Below, one piece after another: positions 33,903 to 43,333 of a DNA stretch of 64,000 nt. Under the pieces are notes generated by a model, which was not told where the DNA came from, ran no database searches, and worked only from the letters and a program-made list of their open reading frames with translations. The translations under genes and the position numbers were made by a program. Origin of the DNA: UBA5069 sp964560495. Its GTDB lineage: Bacteria; Chloroflexota; Anaerolineae; Caldilineales; Caldilineaceae. The first letter of the stretch is position 1, and the number at the start of each line of letters is the position of its first letter. Location of the stretch: the NCBI GenBank assembly GCA_964560495.1, contig CAZLMM010000015.1, positions 1 through 64,000 on the forward strand, given 5' to 3'.

Positions 33903-34553
33903 ATGAATACACTCTCACTTCGGCAGCAAAACATCCTGCGGTTCATCATCAGCTTTTTCGAGCGCAACAAATTTCCGCCCACAATCCGCGAAATTGGCGA
34001 TGAAGTGGGGATCAGCAGCACGTCGGTTGTCAACTACAACCTGAACAAGCTGGAGGACCTGGAATTGGTTGCGCGCCAGCGTGAGGTAAGCCGCGGCATC
34101 AGTTTGAATTGGCCCAAACTTTTGGAATTTGGCTTTTCAGGCAGCAGGCTGAATATACCAATTTTGGGGAAGATTCAGGCGGGTGAGCCGATCCAGGTTG
34201 AGCCGAACGAGGCGACGAACCCTGAAGGCTGGATCGAATTGGCTGAAGGCATCGTGGGGAACGGCGCATCGCTCTTTGCGCTGCGTGTCGTGGGAGATTC
34301 GATGATCGATGCCAGCGTCCTTGACGGAGATATCGTCATCCTGCGTCATCAAGAGACGGCAAATGATGGAGATATGGTGGCTGCCTGGCTCAAGGGCGAA
34401 GGGGCGACCACACTGAAGTATTTTTACCGCCAGGGTAAGGAGATTCGACTCCAGCCGGCAAATCCAGACCCGGTGTACAAACCAATTGTCCGTTCAGCCG
34501 ACGACGTCATCATCAATGGCAAGGTGGTTTCGGTGATTCGGGTCTACCATTGA
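33903..34553 (+). CDS. lexA: LexA repressor
   Basis: A 216-residue SOS repressor. The N-terminal winged helix covers residues 1-65 (PPTIREIGDEVGISSTSVVNYNLNKLE). The cleavage site Ala93-Gly94 lies in KIQAGEP. The catalytic Ser133 (VVGDSMIDA) and Lys172 (ATTLKYF) are present. Self-cleavage on RecA filaments should derepress SOS genes. It follows recO and the MazG-like gene but has its own promoter. Confidence 0.94.
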   Translation: MNTLSLRQQNILRFIISFFERNKFPPTIREIGDEVGISSTSVVNYNLNKLEDLELVARQREVSRGISLNWPKLLEFGFSGSRLNIPILGKIQAGEPIQVEPNEATNPEGWIELAEGIVGNGASLFALRVVGDSMIDASVLDGDIVILRHQETANDGDMVAAWLKGEGATTLKYFYRQGKEIRLQPANPDPVYKPIVRSADDVIINGKVVSVIRVYH

Positions 34554-34594
34554 TTCTGATACAGACGGGTCGGCGCCAATTTTGGCGCAAAGAA

Positions 34595-34626
34595 AGAGCC
34601 TGACAGATGGGTCAGGCTTCTTCTTC
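34595..34626 (+). terminator. Terminator after lexA
   Basis: AGCCTGAC (34597-34604) and GTCAGGCT (34611-34618) pair around AGATGG, followed by TCTTCTTC, 44 bases past the lexA stop. Confidence 0.75.
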
Positions 34627-34720
34627 ATAATGCGCAATCACGTCGCTTCGCACCTTGCACTGGGAGCTGCCGTGCGGCATGTTTGGCAATCCGCGGGCCC
34701 GCATGGCACAGATGTAGCTT

Positions 34721-34954
34721 TCAGGACACGCTGTCGAGATAGGTCACAGCATCTCCCACTGTGAGAATCTTCTGCGCCTGTTCGTCGCTGATCTCACCGC
34801 CGAACTCCTCTTCGAACGCCATGATCAGCTCCACTAAGTCAAGACTGTCCGCCTCTAGGTCTTCGCGAAAATTCGCTTCCATGGTCACTTCCGACGGATC
34901 GACGCCGAGCTGATCGACGATGATGTTTCGGACACGCTCAAACGTTGCACTCAT
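34721..34954 (-). CDS. acpP: Acyl carrier protein
   Basis: A 77-residue ACP that carries acyl chains on phosphopantetheine during fatty-acid synthesis. The attachment site is the Ser in LEADSLDLVELIMAFEE (about residue 37). Length, acidity and helix pattern are standard. GGAGATACCTA precedes the ATG. No fab genes are adjacent. A degenerate copy of its 3' end lies upstream (35190-35240). Confidence 0.95.
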   Translation of the reverse strand: MSATFERVRNIIVDQLGVDPSEVTMEANFREDLEADSLDLVELIMAFEEEFGGEISDEQAQKILTVGDAVTYLDSVS

Positions 34955-35412
<458 letters not shown>

Positions 35413-35946
35413 TTATGCGGTGGCGGGCGCCCTGTTTTCTGGGGCATTGGCGCTGCGACGTTGATAGCGAAAGTCACAGAATGGAGCGCCGGCCATGATG
35501 GTCTGCGTGCGCGTCAGCTCGATGTCACTGCTGAAGCCCTCGATCAACGAGAAGTCTCGATTACATGACAACACTGCGCCGAGTTCGGGAATTCCCAGAG
35601 TATTGTACATTTCTGCGTAGCGACAGCGTGTCACATTAAAGGAAAAAGCATCCTCCGAACGCTCCAGCAACTCTATTTCCAAAGCATTGTCTCGCGTCCA
35701 AAAGTTGAGGGAGCCGGCGAAGTCGTGGAGCGAATCGCCTCCCATCTGCTCGATTAATGCTGCGCCTTGCTTGCGGGCAAGCTCGATGATGGCCGCCCGC
35801 ACAATCGCAATGACCTGCTCGCGCCCGAACGCAGCAGCCAATGCGTCGATCACCGGCGCGAGAATGCGCGCCTCCACTTCGCGGCGCGTTAGCACGCCGA
35901 TGCGAGCGTTGAGGGTGTCAGGCGGAATATGGGACGAAGAATCCAT
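35413..35946 (-). CDS. L-2-amino-thiazoline-4-carboxylic acid hydrolase-like protein
   Basis: A 177-residue protein matching the ATC hydrolase family: a helical N-terminal half with EARILAPVIDALAAAFGRE, then FNVTRCRYAEMYNTLGIPELGAVLSCNRDF-type blocks and the hallmark ELTRTQTIMAGAPFCDFRY at the C-terminus. Characterised members hydrolyse ATC to S- or N-carbamoyl cysteine in cysteine production; many homologues have no known substrate. No partner hydrolase is nearby, so the physiological role is open. Confidence 0.87.
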   Translation of the reverse strand: MDSSSHIPPDTLNARIGVLTRREVEARILAPVIDALAAAFGREQVIAIVRAAIIELARKQGAALIEQMGGDSLHDFAGSLNFWTRDNALEIELLERSEDAFSFNVTRCRYAEMYNTLGIPELGAVLSCNRDFSLIEGFSSDIELTRTQTIMAGAPFCDFRYQRRSANAPENRAPATA

Positions 35947-36045
35947 GATGCACCGATACCTTTACACATCGTTTATCCGTTTTTGACTTGTGCAGCGTAA
36001 TATAATTGAGTGTATTGCGTCAAGCACCAGTTGAGGGCACGGCAA

Positions 36046-36912
36046 ATGTATACAACGACAACCATGAACAAACAGTGGCCGCCCCACAGTCAGTGGGGAG
36101 GTCGCAATGACTTATTCCTGCAGATCGTCGCTCATCTTGTTCGGCCGCTATTGCTGCACCTGGGGAGACCGCTTTTTCGAGTTCTTCTCAGCCTCACCAT
36201 CACAGGCCAGAAAACACTGACGAGTTGCCAGGAACCCCTGCTCGTTGTCGCCAATCACTTCAGCTCCTTTGATGCCCTTCTCCTCACTCTTTATCTGCCC
36301 TTCCAGCCGGTCTTCGTCGTGGCGACGGAATCGCAACGCATTTGGTTTGTGCGCCTCTTCCTCTATATGTTTGGCGGTATTCCAGTCTGGCGCGGCCAGG
36401 TCGATCGCGCTGCGCTCCGTCACATACAAGAGACGCTGCGCAGAGGTCGATCTGTCTGCATTTTCCCAGAAGGAGGCATCAACCCGGAGCTCGTCGAGCG
36501 CGTCGCACGCGGGGAGATGATCACGCAACTCGCCGGCAACACATCGCGCACGAGTGGAACGTTGATGCGCGGCAAACCGGGCGCCGCCTACGTGGCGGTC
36601 GTCAATGGCGTGCAGGTGCTGCCGGTTGCCATCCGCGGCGCTGAGGATATCGGTGCTAAACTGCGTGGCTGGCGCAGGACGGACGTCGCCATCCATATTG
36701 GCCCAGCGATCGGCCCATTTCACATTGATTCCACATACAGCGGCCACCAGAGGCGTCTCGAACTCGAGGTCATCACTGATCGGATCATGTGCTGTATCGC
36801 CGACTATTTTCCTCCGGAGAAACGCGGGCCGTATCAGGGCATCACGCCTGACCACCTTCACCTGGCAGAGGGAGCTGGCGTCAAGATGTGCCCCTCTTTC
36901 ACGCTGCCATAG
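36046..36912 (+). CDS. PlsC-like lysophospholipid acyltransferase
   Basis: A 288-residue acyltransferase. The catalytic NHFSSFD (HX4D) is near residues 70-76, followed by a hydrophobic stretch, GGIPVWRG, FPEGG near 145 and a late LPVAIRG strand. It would acylate a glycerol-phosphate intermediate at the membrane. I use the ATG at 36046; an ATG at 36064 and a non-ATG start at 36010 are alternatives. TATAAT lies at 36000-36005. Its 3' end overlaps the convergent DUF429 gene by 55 bases. Confidence 0.88.
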   Translation: MYTTTTMNKQWPPHSQWGGRNDLFLQIVAHLVRPLLLHLGRPLFRVLLSLTITGQKTLTSCQEPLLVVANHFSSFDALLLTLYLPFQPVFVVATESQRIWFVRLFLYMFGGIPVWRGQVDRAALRHIQETLRRGRSVCIFPEGGINPELVERVARGEMITQLAGNTSRTSGTLMRGKPGAAYVAVVNGVQVLPVAIRGAEDIGAKLRGWRRTDVAIHIGPAIGPFHIDSTYSGHQRRLELEVITDRIMCCIADYFPPEKRGPYQGITPDHLHLAEGAGVKMCPSFTLP

Positions 36913-37625
36913 ACCAGCGCAGCATCTGGCCCATGATGCCAGAGGTAATTGACCACATAAGCGCAGGTGATGGCGTCGAGTGTATCTTCCAAAGCCTTCA
37001 GAGACCTGCCCTTCAATGCCGGAATATCCGCCGCGCAGGCGGCCTCCACTCCGCGCAGCGGCGGGTCGTGGGCCTGGAGACTGCGTAACAGCGCCTGATA
37101 GCGCATCAGCTCGCTGTCGATGAGCGACCGACTTCGCCCCAGCTTACGCTTATAGCGCAGGATGGTGGGTAAGCCAAAGATCGCCACATGGGCGGGATGG
37201 GGAAAGACTTCGCACACCAAACGGGTTCGCAACTGCTTGGGGATCGGCGCATATTCGACGAAGCCCAATTCCGTAGAGAGACGGTTCACGAGCGCTTCTC
37301 CGCGCACCACACCATTGCGGGCAAGGAGCGTGCGGTTGGCCGGATAGGCGCCGGCGTCAAATCGTCCCCAGGCCAAGGACGCCTCGCGGTCGCAACGCCG
37401 TCGTCCTGTGAGATTTGTCACACGCAACGGCGCATCAACGCCGATGACTGCCGGCGCGCCGGCAGGTGAATGGCTACGCACAAACTCCAGGATGGAGTCA
37501 TCATCGGTCAAGCCGCCAGTCCAGGCAACCAGATTTCCTCCCGCGATGATCGCTCCACCGCTCGGGTTGCGGTCGCTCCAGGCAAGGTCCAGGCCAATGA
37601 AGCGCGGCAGCTCACGGGTGTCCAT
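36858..37625 (-). CDS. DUF429 family protein
   Basis: A 255-residue protein with the DUF429 pattern: FIGLDLAWSDRNPSGGA at the start (RNase H-like DxA strand), VIGVDAPLRV near 75, EVFPHPAHVAIFGL near 155, LDAITCAYVVNYLW near 225. The fold is predicted RNase H/actin-like; function unknown. The ATG at 37625 overlaps the end of the phosphofructokinase gene by 14 bases, so the two are coupled. Confidence 0.85.
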   Translation of the reverse strand: MDTRELPRFIGLDLAWSDRNPSGGAIIAGGNLVAWTGGLTDDDSILEFVRSHSPAGAPAVIGVDAPLRVTNLTGRRRCDREASLAWGRFDAGAYPANRTLLARNGVVRGEALVNRLSTELGFVEYAPIPKQLRTRLVCEVFPHPAHVAIFGLPTILRYKRKLGRSRSLIDSELMRYQALLRSLQAHDPPLRGVEAACAADIPALKGRSLKALEDTLDAITCAYVVNYLWHHGPDAALVYGSVKEGHILTPAPSAR

Positions 37626-38820
37626 CGCAGCATTCGTGCAGTTGCACGGCCTGCAAGTCCAATTCGCCAACCAGAGGCGCACAATAGTCGATGAAAGCAG
37701 GCGTCACATCGTGGCGTTCGGCGTCCATGAACTCGAGGGGCAACTCGCGCTCGCGCCCGGACGCCTCCTCAAGCAGCCTCGCCGCGTTCGACCAGCCATC
37801 TTCTGTGCGCGTCAGCCCAGCCATCACGCCCGACTGCCCTGCCAATGCCAGTTCCACGGCAAATGCTCCCACCTGGGCCGCCAACGAGCGATCCACAGGA
37901 CTGACTGACGCTGATGCAGATCGCTGGACAGCGTCGAAACGAATCTGGCGACAGCGCAACCCCAGCTGCTTTTGCACCAGGTGGGCAAGATAGGCCGCCA
38001 CACCGCCAGACAGACTCAACAACGTCTGCCCCGACGCATCCTTTTCCGCACCTGTCACCTTTTCGGCGTAGAAGCGACCCTTTCCATCACGAAGACCTTC
38101 CGACGTTGCCACGAGGCAGACGCCGTGACGACGATAGGCGTCGTCGACGGCCACAATCAACTTCTCATCGTCTATTTGCTTTTCGGGAAAGAAGATCAAG
38201 TGTGGCGGATCGTCAGATCGTTCTCGTCCTAACGCCGACGCGGCAGCCAGCCAACCTGTGTGACGCCCCATAGTCTCGACCACTGTGATCTGGTCGAAGC
38301 CAACCATGGACGCCAGGTCCAGCGCCACATTGCGCGTAGTCTGGGCGATGAAGCGCGCTGCGCTGCCATAACCCGGCGAGACATCGACGCCCATCAGATC
38401 ATTGTCAATCGTTTTTGGCGCGCCGAGCACCTGTAATGGCTGATTATGCACTGTGAACCCAGCTCCCCGGGTCGCCGTCAATAAGCGCTGCGCTGCGCTC
38501 ATCGTGCCGTTGCCGCCGATCAGAAAGAGGCAGCCAACATGATGATCATGAAGGAGATTGAAGAGGCCGGGCAGGTCGCCTTCGTTCAATCGCTGACGAC
38601 CACCGCCCAACGCCGCGCCAGGTTGTAAACGCAGCACATTCAACTGGAACGAAGAAAGGTCGCTCAAGTTCACCCAATTATGGTGGACAAGGCCATGGAA
38701 TCCCCAACGAGCGCCCCAAATGCACCCAATACCACCACGCTGCCAGCCCTCCACGATCGCGGCCAGCGTTGCATTGACGACACAAGTCGGTCCACCGCAC
38801 TGAGCAACAAGCGCATTCAT
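37612..38820 (-). CDS. 6-phosphofructokinase, probably PPi-dependent
   Basis: A 402-residue phosphofructokinase that phosphorylates fructose-6-phosphate in glycolysis. Family motifs: CGGPTCVVN near 8, IGGNGTM (102-107), the catalytic PKTIDND (135-141), ETMGRHTGWLA near 185 and TSEGL near 240. Lys136 in PKTIDND is the residue that marks PPi users, while Gly105 (ATP-type) and Asn104 form a mixed phosphoryl-donor signature. The start overlaps the VapC-like gene stop by 4 bases and its end overlaps the DUF429 gene. Confidence 0.88.
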   Translation of the reverse strand: MNALVAQCGGPTCVVNATLAAIVEGWQRGGIGCIWGARWGFHGLVHHNWVNLSDLSSFQLNVLRLQPGAALGGGRQRLNEGDLPGLFNLLHDHHVGCLFLIGGNGTMSAAQRLLTATRGAGFTVHNQPLQVLGAPKTIDNDLMGVDVSPGYGSAARFIAQTTRNVALDLASMVGFDQITVVETMGRHTGWLAAASALGRERSDDPPHLIFFPEKQIDDEKLIVAVDDAYRRHGVCLVATSEGLRDGKGRFYAEKVTGAEKDASGQTLLSLSGGVAAYLAHLVQKQLGLRCRQIRFDAVQRSASASVSPVDRSLAAQVGAFAVELALAGQSGVMAGLTRTEDGWSNAARLLEEASGRERELPLEFMDAERHDVTPAFIDYCAPLVGELDLQAVQLHECCDGHP

Positions 38821-39224
38821 GCTGGCTCCATGTGTAGCCCCATCTGGCGGAAGTGATGGTCAAAAGTGAAGGCCACGTCGGTCTTGCGCTGCTGCGCCAA
38901 GGCTAGGCACGCGCAATCTGTATAGGACCATTCCTTATCCTGGAATTGCGTGAAGATGCGCCAAACAGACTGTTCTTCCGCCGGGCCAAAGATGATCATC
39001 TCGATCAGCCTGCTGTTGCGCAGCCGCATACCAAGCTGAAGCGCGGCTGCCATGCCCAGACGCATTTTGACCAGGGTCATGGACTCATCAAAGATGTGAT
39101 TCGACACGATCAGAGAACGAGCAGTCGTCACACTTCCCAGATAGGCGGCTGCTCGTCCATGATTGGGATCCTTGCGATCCACGAGCGCATAGAGCGCGCT
39201 GGTGTCAACGATGATCGACGACAT
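38817..39224 (-). CDS. PIN-domain toxin (VapC-like)
   Basis: A 135-residue PIN ribonuclease. Acidic residues are in IIVDTSALYAL (Asp6), HIFDESMTLV, and SYTDCACLALAQ followed by AFTFDHHFRQMG. Such toxins cleave RNA, often tRNA, when freed from antitoxin. The ATG at 39224 lies inside the end of the antitoxin gene. Its own stop overlaps the phosphofructokinase start by 4 bases. Confidence 0.88.
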   Translation of the reverse strand: MSSIIVDTSALYALVDRKDPNHGRAAAYLGSVTTARSLIVSNHIFDESMTLVKMRLGMAAALQLGMRLRNSRLIEMIIFGPAEEQSVWRIFTQFQDKEWSYTDCACLALAQQRKTDVAFTFDHHFRQMGLHMEPA

Positions 39225-39528
39225 AGTCGCCCACCTCTTCCCCTTCCACGACCCGGCTCTCCGCTGCCTTGCGCACCTGTTGGGGGCGCCAGTCAGTCCG
39301 ATAGAGGAATTCATCCAGGTTGCTGCTGCTCACGCCATCATCTGGCCCTTCACCCAGCCCGATGACGCCCCACAACGGGTCATCACCCAGGCTCGCAGCC
39401 TGGCGCAGTTCGATGGCTTCCGTCAGCAGGTCGCGGAGCAGGGACGACATGCTCACCTGTTGCCGAGTAGCAGACTCAGCGAGCCAGTCATGTTGCCAGT
39501 CTTCCAGGATCATCTGTACGCGTTTCAT
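39205..39528 (-). CDS. Antitoxin partner of the VapC-like toxin (ribbon-helix-helix)
   Basis: A 107-residue protein. MKRVQMILEDWQHDWLAESATRQQVSMSSLLRDLLTEAI-type N-terminus (in blocks) is a ribbon-helix-helix DNA-binding domain, and the C-terminal half (LDEFLYRTDW) probably wraps the toxin. AGGGAGGG lies before the ATG at 39528. It overlaps the toxin gene by 20 bases. Confidence 0.8.
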   Translation of the reverse strand: MKRVQMILEDWQHDWLAESATRQQVSMSSLLRDLLTEAIELRQAASLGDDPLWGVIGLGEGPDDGVSSSNLDEFLYRTDWRPQQVRKAAESRVVEGEEVGDYVVDHR

Positions 39529-39660
39529 CACACCCTCCCTTGAACACCTGCAAAATCACACATATATTACATATATTTATTGTGCATGTCAATTGTTGCA
39601 TCGGGTGATGTGATGTTGGCTCAGCCGAAATTCGGTCGGCATTCCGGTGTGACAATCGCT

Positions 39661-40839
39661 TCATATCCAAAGGTGAGCGTATTTGAGTCCCGTCCCGGTA
39701 TTGAACAGGAGTACCGTTTCGTCTGGCTTGATCCACCCCTGTTCCAGCAGGTGCACCTGAGCAGCAAGGCAGGCTGCCCCTTCCGGCGCAGGAAAGATGC
39801 CTGTGCGTTGACCCATTACACGCGCATAGTGGAGCATCTCGGCGTCGCTCACGGTGATCGCCGTTCCGCCGCTCTCGCGGATTGCCCGCAGCACAAGAAA
39901 ATCGCCCACGGCAACTGGCACGCGCAATCCATCCGCCACAGTCTTGGCGCCTTGCCAAAGCTCTGCGTGTTCTTCGCCTTGCTGGTAGGCGCGCACCAGC
40001 GGCGCACAGCCATCGCTTTGCACCGTCACCATGCGCGGGCGTCGGGCGTCGATGAGTCCCATCTGCTCCATCTCGTCGAAAGCCTTCCACATGCCCACCA
40101 TGCCTGTGCCGCCGCCCGTGGGATAGATGATCACATGGGGCAGCGTCCAATCAAGCTGTTCAGCCAATTCGTAGCCCATGGTCTTCTTGCCCTCGACGCG
40201 ATATGGCTCTTTCAGGGTGCTCACATCGAACCAACCATATTCCTGCACGCCCTTACGCACTCTGACGCCGCAATCGTTGATCAGCCCATCGACCAGCGTC
40301 ACAGTCGCACCCAGTTCCTTGCACTCCACCTGAAACATGGCCGGCACATCCCTAGGCATGAAAACGTGCGCCGGCAGTCCCACCGCCGCAGCGTAGGCGC
40401 TCATTGCGCCCGCTGCGTTGCCCGCGCTGGGGATCGCTAGCTCCTTTGCACCCAATTCATACGCGCGGCTCACTGCCATGCACAGCCCACGCGCTTTGAA
40501 ACTGCCCGTTGGATTGAGCGACTCATCCTTGATCAGCGTATTCGGACAGCAGATTTCCTTTCCCAGCGCGCTAGCCTGGATGATGGGCGTCCAGCCTTCG
40601 CCAAGCTGGATCATGGCGTCGCGACGCTGTACGGGCAACACTTCCTCGTAGCGCCACAGGGATTGAGAACGTAAGCGAAGCGCCTCCCTGGTCAGGGTTT
40701 CGGCGGCTTTTCGTAAGTCGTAGCGCGCCAACAGCGGCCGATTGCATTCTGTACACAAGTTCATCAAGCGATCAGCCGCATAGATTTTTCCGCACTTTCC
40801 GCATTCAAGGTGGGTCAAGGTTGAGAGAGTCTTCATCAT
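39661..40839 (-). CDS. thrC: Threonine synthase
   Basis: A 392-residue PLP enzyme that converts O-phosphohomoserine to threonine. An N-terminal zinc-ribbon-like segment (LECGKCGKIYAADRLMNLCTEC) precedes the fold-type II core. The PLP Lys is in NPTGSFKARG near residue 115, the phosphate-binding loop is PTGGGTGMVG near 235, and AIPSAGNAAGA is the substrate loop. The ATGs at 40839 and 40836 are equivalent. The VOC gene ends about 10 bases upstream. Confidence 0.94.
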   Translation of the reverse strand: MMKTLSTLTHLECGKCGKIYAADRLMNLCTECNRPLLARYDLRKAAETLTREALRLRSQSLWRYEEVLPVQRRDAMIQLGEGWTPIIQASALGKEICCPNTLIKDESLNPTGSFKARGLCMAVSRAYELGAKELAIPSAGNAAGAMSAYAAAVGLPAHVFMPRDVPAMFQVECKELGATVTLVDGLINDCGVRVRKGVQEYGWFDVSTLKEPYRVEGKKTMGYELAEQLDWTLPHVIIYPTGGGTGMVGMWKAFDEMEQMGLIDARRPRMVTVQSDGCAPLVRAYQQGEEHAELWQGAKTVADGLRVPVAVGDFLVLRAIRESGGTAITVSDAEMLHYARVMGQRTGIFPAPEGAACLAAQVHLLEQGWIKPDETVLLFNTGTGLKYAHLWI

Positions 40840-40849
40840 TTTGTTCCGA

Positions 40850-41236
40850 TCATGCTTCAAGGGCGCGGTAGTCACCTTCGATGGTGGTGATTTCGATCAG
40901 GTTGCCAAACGGATCGCGGACGAAATAGCGCGGCCGACCGGGGATGGCGATCGTGCCCACGACTGTCACGCCGGCGGTCTCCAGGCGTTCACGCAAGCTC
41001 TCCACGTCGTCGACCGCCATACAAAGGTGACGCCCGGAATGATCCTGTCCCATGGATTCTTCGGCGAAGAGGTGCAGCTCGTTGTCGCCCAGCCGATACC
41101 AAATCAGATCCAAAGCCGCCAGCGATTTCGGCGGACTCACTTCTTCCAGACCCAGCAGGTCGCCATAGAATGCCCGCGCCGCCGCGTCGGAGCCAGGCGG
41201 CCGCGGAATACTCACATGTTGTAGACGTGCGTTCAA
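40850..41236 (-). CDS. VOC family protein (glyoxalase/dioxygenase fold)
   Basis: A 128-residue vicinal-oxygen-chelate protein with two beta-alpha-beta-beta-beta units: LQHVSIPRPPGSDAAARAFYGDLLGLEEV and HLCMAVDDVESLRERLETAGV, ending RYFVRDPFGNLIEI with the metal-binding Glu. His and Glu ligands are in place for a dimeric metal site; the substrate is unknown. Its start overlaps the dehydrogenase stop (ATGA at 41233-41236). Confidence 0.88.
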   Translation of the reverse strand: MNARLQHVSIPRPPGSDAAARAFYGDLLGLEEVSPPKSLAALDLIWYRLGDNELHLFAEESMGQDHSGRHLCMAVDDVESLRERLETAGVTVVGTIAIPGRPRYFVRDPFGNLIEITTIEGDYRALEA

Positions 41237-42246
41237 GTTGATTCTCCTTTGTGGTCATCATGACGGCGACGGCGCTCCCACACCGCCGGGTTAACGATAT
41301 CGACAGGTTTCTCGCCGGCCAGAAAGGCCAGCACGCGCTCCATGGCCATGCGCTCCATGCGCTCACGCCCCTCCTTGGTCAGCGAGGCGATGTGTGGGGT
41401 GGCGACGACCAGCGGGTGATTGCGCAGGCGCGAGGTGGCATCCGGCGGCTCGGGATCAAAAACATCCACTCCCGCGCCGGCCAACTGACCACTATCAAGC
41501 GCAGCGAGCAAGGCCCCTTCATCCACCAGCGGACCGCGCGCCAGATTGAGCAGATAGGCGCCGCGTTTCATGCTGGCGATGCGCGTTCGATCCATGATGC
41601 GGATCGTCTCGGGCGTGGCTGGCACATGCAGGCTCAAGAAGTCAGCCTGGCTAATCACGCGCTCCATCTCTGCGAGTTCGACGCCCAGGGCAGCCGCCTG
41701 TTCGCTTGTTACATACGGGTCGTAGGCCAGTACACGCATCTCAAAAGCCAGCCGACAGATCTGGGCCACCCGGCGACCGATGCGACCGAGTCCGATCAGC
41801 CCCAAGGTTTTTCCCTGCACTTCGTCGCCGATGAGAAGGCCGCTTCGCGGCCCCCATTTTCCGGCGGCAAGATTTTCGGCGCCCACCTTCAACCTCTTGG
41901 CCAGGGCCAACAGTATGGCGACAGTGTGCTCTGCGGTGGATTCAGTGGGGCCATCAGGCGTATTGGTCACGACGACGCCGCGCTCTGTGGCAGCCTCCAC
42001 ATCCACATTGTCCACACCGATGCCGGTGCGGGCGATCAGGCGCAGGTCGGGGCAGGCATCCATCACTTCACCGGTGTAGCGCACAAGGGAGGAAGCGATA
42101 AAGACCTCGGCGTCACGGGCATTGGCACAGGGATGAGCCGGAGGCAGTGCAGCAGAGATAACCTGAACATCGTCCGGTAGCATGGCGAGGATGTGTGGAA
42201 ACAACGGCGCCTCAAGCCACACCTGGATGGGAGTAGATGGCGACAT
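41233..42246 (-). CDS. D-2-hydroxyacid dehydrogenase
   Basis: A 337-residue NAD-dependent dehydrogenase. The Rossmann loop is GLIGLGRIGRRVAQ near 150, substrate contacts ARTGIGVDNVD near 75, catalytic Arg in LNLARGPLVDE near 230, Glu in VDVFDPEPP and His in VATPHIASLT near 285. Phosphoglycerate dehydrogenase and hydroxypyruvate reductase are both possible. The ATG at 42246 (MSPSTP) is preferred to a start 11 codons upstream without ribosome site. Confidence 0.9.
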   Translation of the reverse strand: MSPSTPIQVWLEAPLFPHILAMLPDDVQVISAALPPAHPCANARDAEVFIASSLVRYTGEVMDACPDLRLIARTGIGVDNVDVEAATERGVVVTNTPDGPTESTAEHTVAILLALAKRLKVGAENLAAGKWGPRSGLLIGDEVQGKTLGLIGLGRIGRRVAQICRLAFEMRVLAYDPYVTSEQAAALGVELAEMERVISQADFLSLHVPATPETIRIMDRTRIASMKRGAYLLNLARGPLVDEGALLAALDSGQLAGAGVDVFDPEPPDATSRLRNHPLVVATPHIASLTKEGRERMERMAMERVLAFLAGEKPVDIVNPAVWERRRRHDDHKGEST

Positions 42247-42438
42247 GGCAGCGATTCTACCTTTCTTACGGCTTGTCACATCTGTGCGCTGGTTGGTAAG
42301 TTTTGCCAGTATAGCATAGTGGATGGGCAGCTTGAAAGATGGTCGCCGGCTTTGAGTTTTCTAGGGAAATAGGTTACTCTTGGGTCAAATCTACGACGCC
42401 TCCGGCGCTTTCCAATCGACCATCAAAAGGAAAATACA

Positions 42439-43266
42439 ATGAAATACGCAGTCTTTACAGTCATGCTCCCTGACTTGACGCCGGAAGAAGCCGTTGCAGA
42501 ATTGGCGCAGGCAGGCTATGACGGTGTGGAGTGGCGCGTCACGCGCATTCCGCCGGATTTCTTGCACGAAGCCCCCTCTTTTTGGCGTAACAACCTTTGC
42601 ACGCTCTCGCCGACCCTGGAGGATGCGCAGCGGGCACGCTCTCTGGCAGCCAACGCTGGCCTCTCCATCCCCAACCTGGGAACATATCTACAGGTGGGCG
42701 ATCTGCCTGCCGTGGAGGAAGCCATGACCTTTGCCGTGGCCGTCGGCGCGCCATCTATCCGCGTGGGGGTCGCTCGTCCGGAGAGAGGACAGCGCTATCA
42801 GGAACTCTACGCCAACAATGTCCATTATCTGGCTGGCGTCGAGAGCCTGGCCCGACGTTTCGGCGTCAAGGCGCTCATCGAAATTCATCACGGCACGATT
42901 GCCCCCAGCGCCTCTCTTGCACATCGCCTGGTCTGTCATTTCGATCCAGCCCGGATCGGCGTGATCCATGACGCAGGGAACATGGTGCATGAGGGCTTCG
43001 AGGATTACCGCACGGGTCTGGAACTCCTTGGTCCTTACCTGGGTCACGTCCACGTCAAGAACGCTGCGTTCCAACGCCCGACGGAGGGCGGCGTCTGGCG
43101 TTCCCATTGGGCGCCGCTGAACGACGGCGTTGTAGATTTTCTCGCGCTGTGGGACGCCCTGCGCAATCTTAGCTATGACGGCTGGGTGACGGTGGAGGAC
43201 TTCAGCCAGGCTTATCCAAGTCGTGACGCGCTACGCGCCAATATCGAATTCCTCCGTCGTCTCTAA
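42439..43266 (+). CDS. Sugar phosphate isomerase/epimerase (TIM barrel)
   Basis: A 275-residue xylose-isomerase-like TIM barrel. It has AGYDGVEWRV near 25, PSIRVGVARPE near 110, LIEIHHGTIAPSAS near 150 (metal Glu), IGVIHDAGNMVHEG near 175 (Asp/His ligands), HVHVKNAAF near 205 and TVEDFS near 255. Such enzymes isomerise or epimerise sugars, often with Gfo/Idh/MocA dehydrogenases, as found next door. AAAAGGAAA precedes the ATG. Confidence 0.88.
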   Translation: MKYAVFTVMLPDLTPEEAVAELAQAGYDGVEWRVTRIPPDFLHEAPSFWRNNLCTLSPTLEDAQRARSLAANAGLSIPNLGTYLQVGDLPAVEEAMTFAVAVGAPSIRVGVARPERGQRYQELYANNVHYLAGVESLARRFGVKALIEIHHGTIAPSASLAHRLVCHFDPARIGVIHDAGNMVHEGFEDYRTGLELLGPYLGHVHVKNAAFQRPTEGGVWRSHWAPLNDGVVDFLALWDALRNLSYDGWVTVEDFSQAYPSRDALRANIEFLRRL

Positions 43267-43333
43267 CGAGAGGACGCCGTCATTGCCGCTCCACTTGCTT
43301 TCACCAACACAAAACAGGAAGGAACAGAACCAC

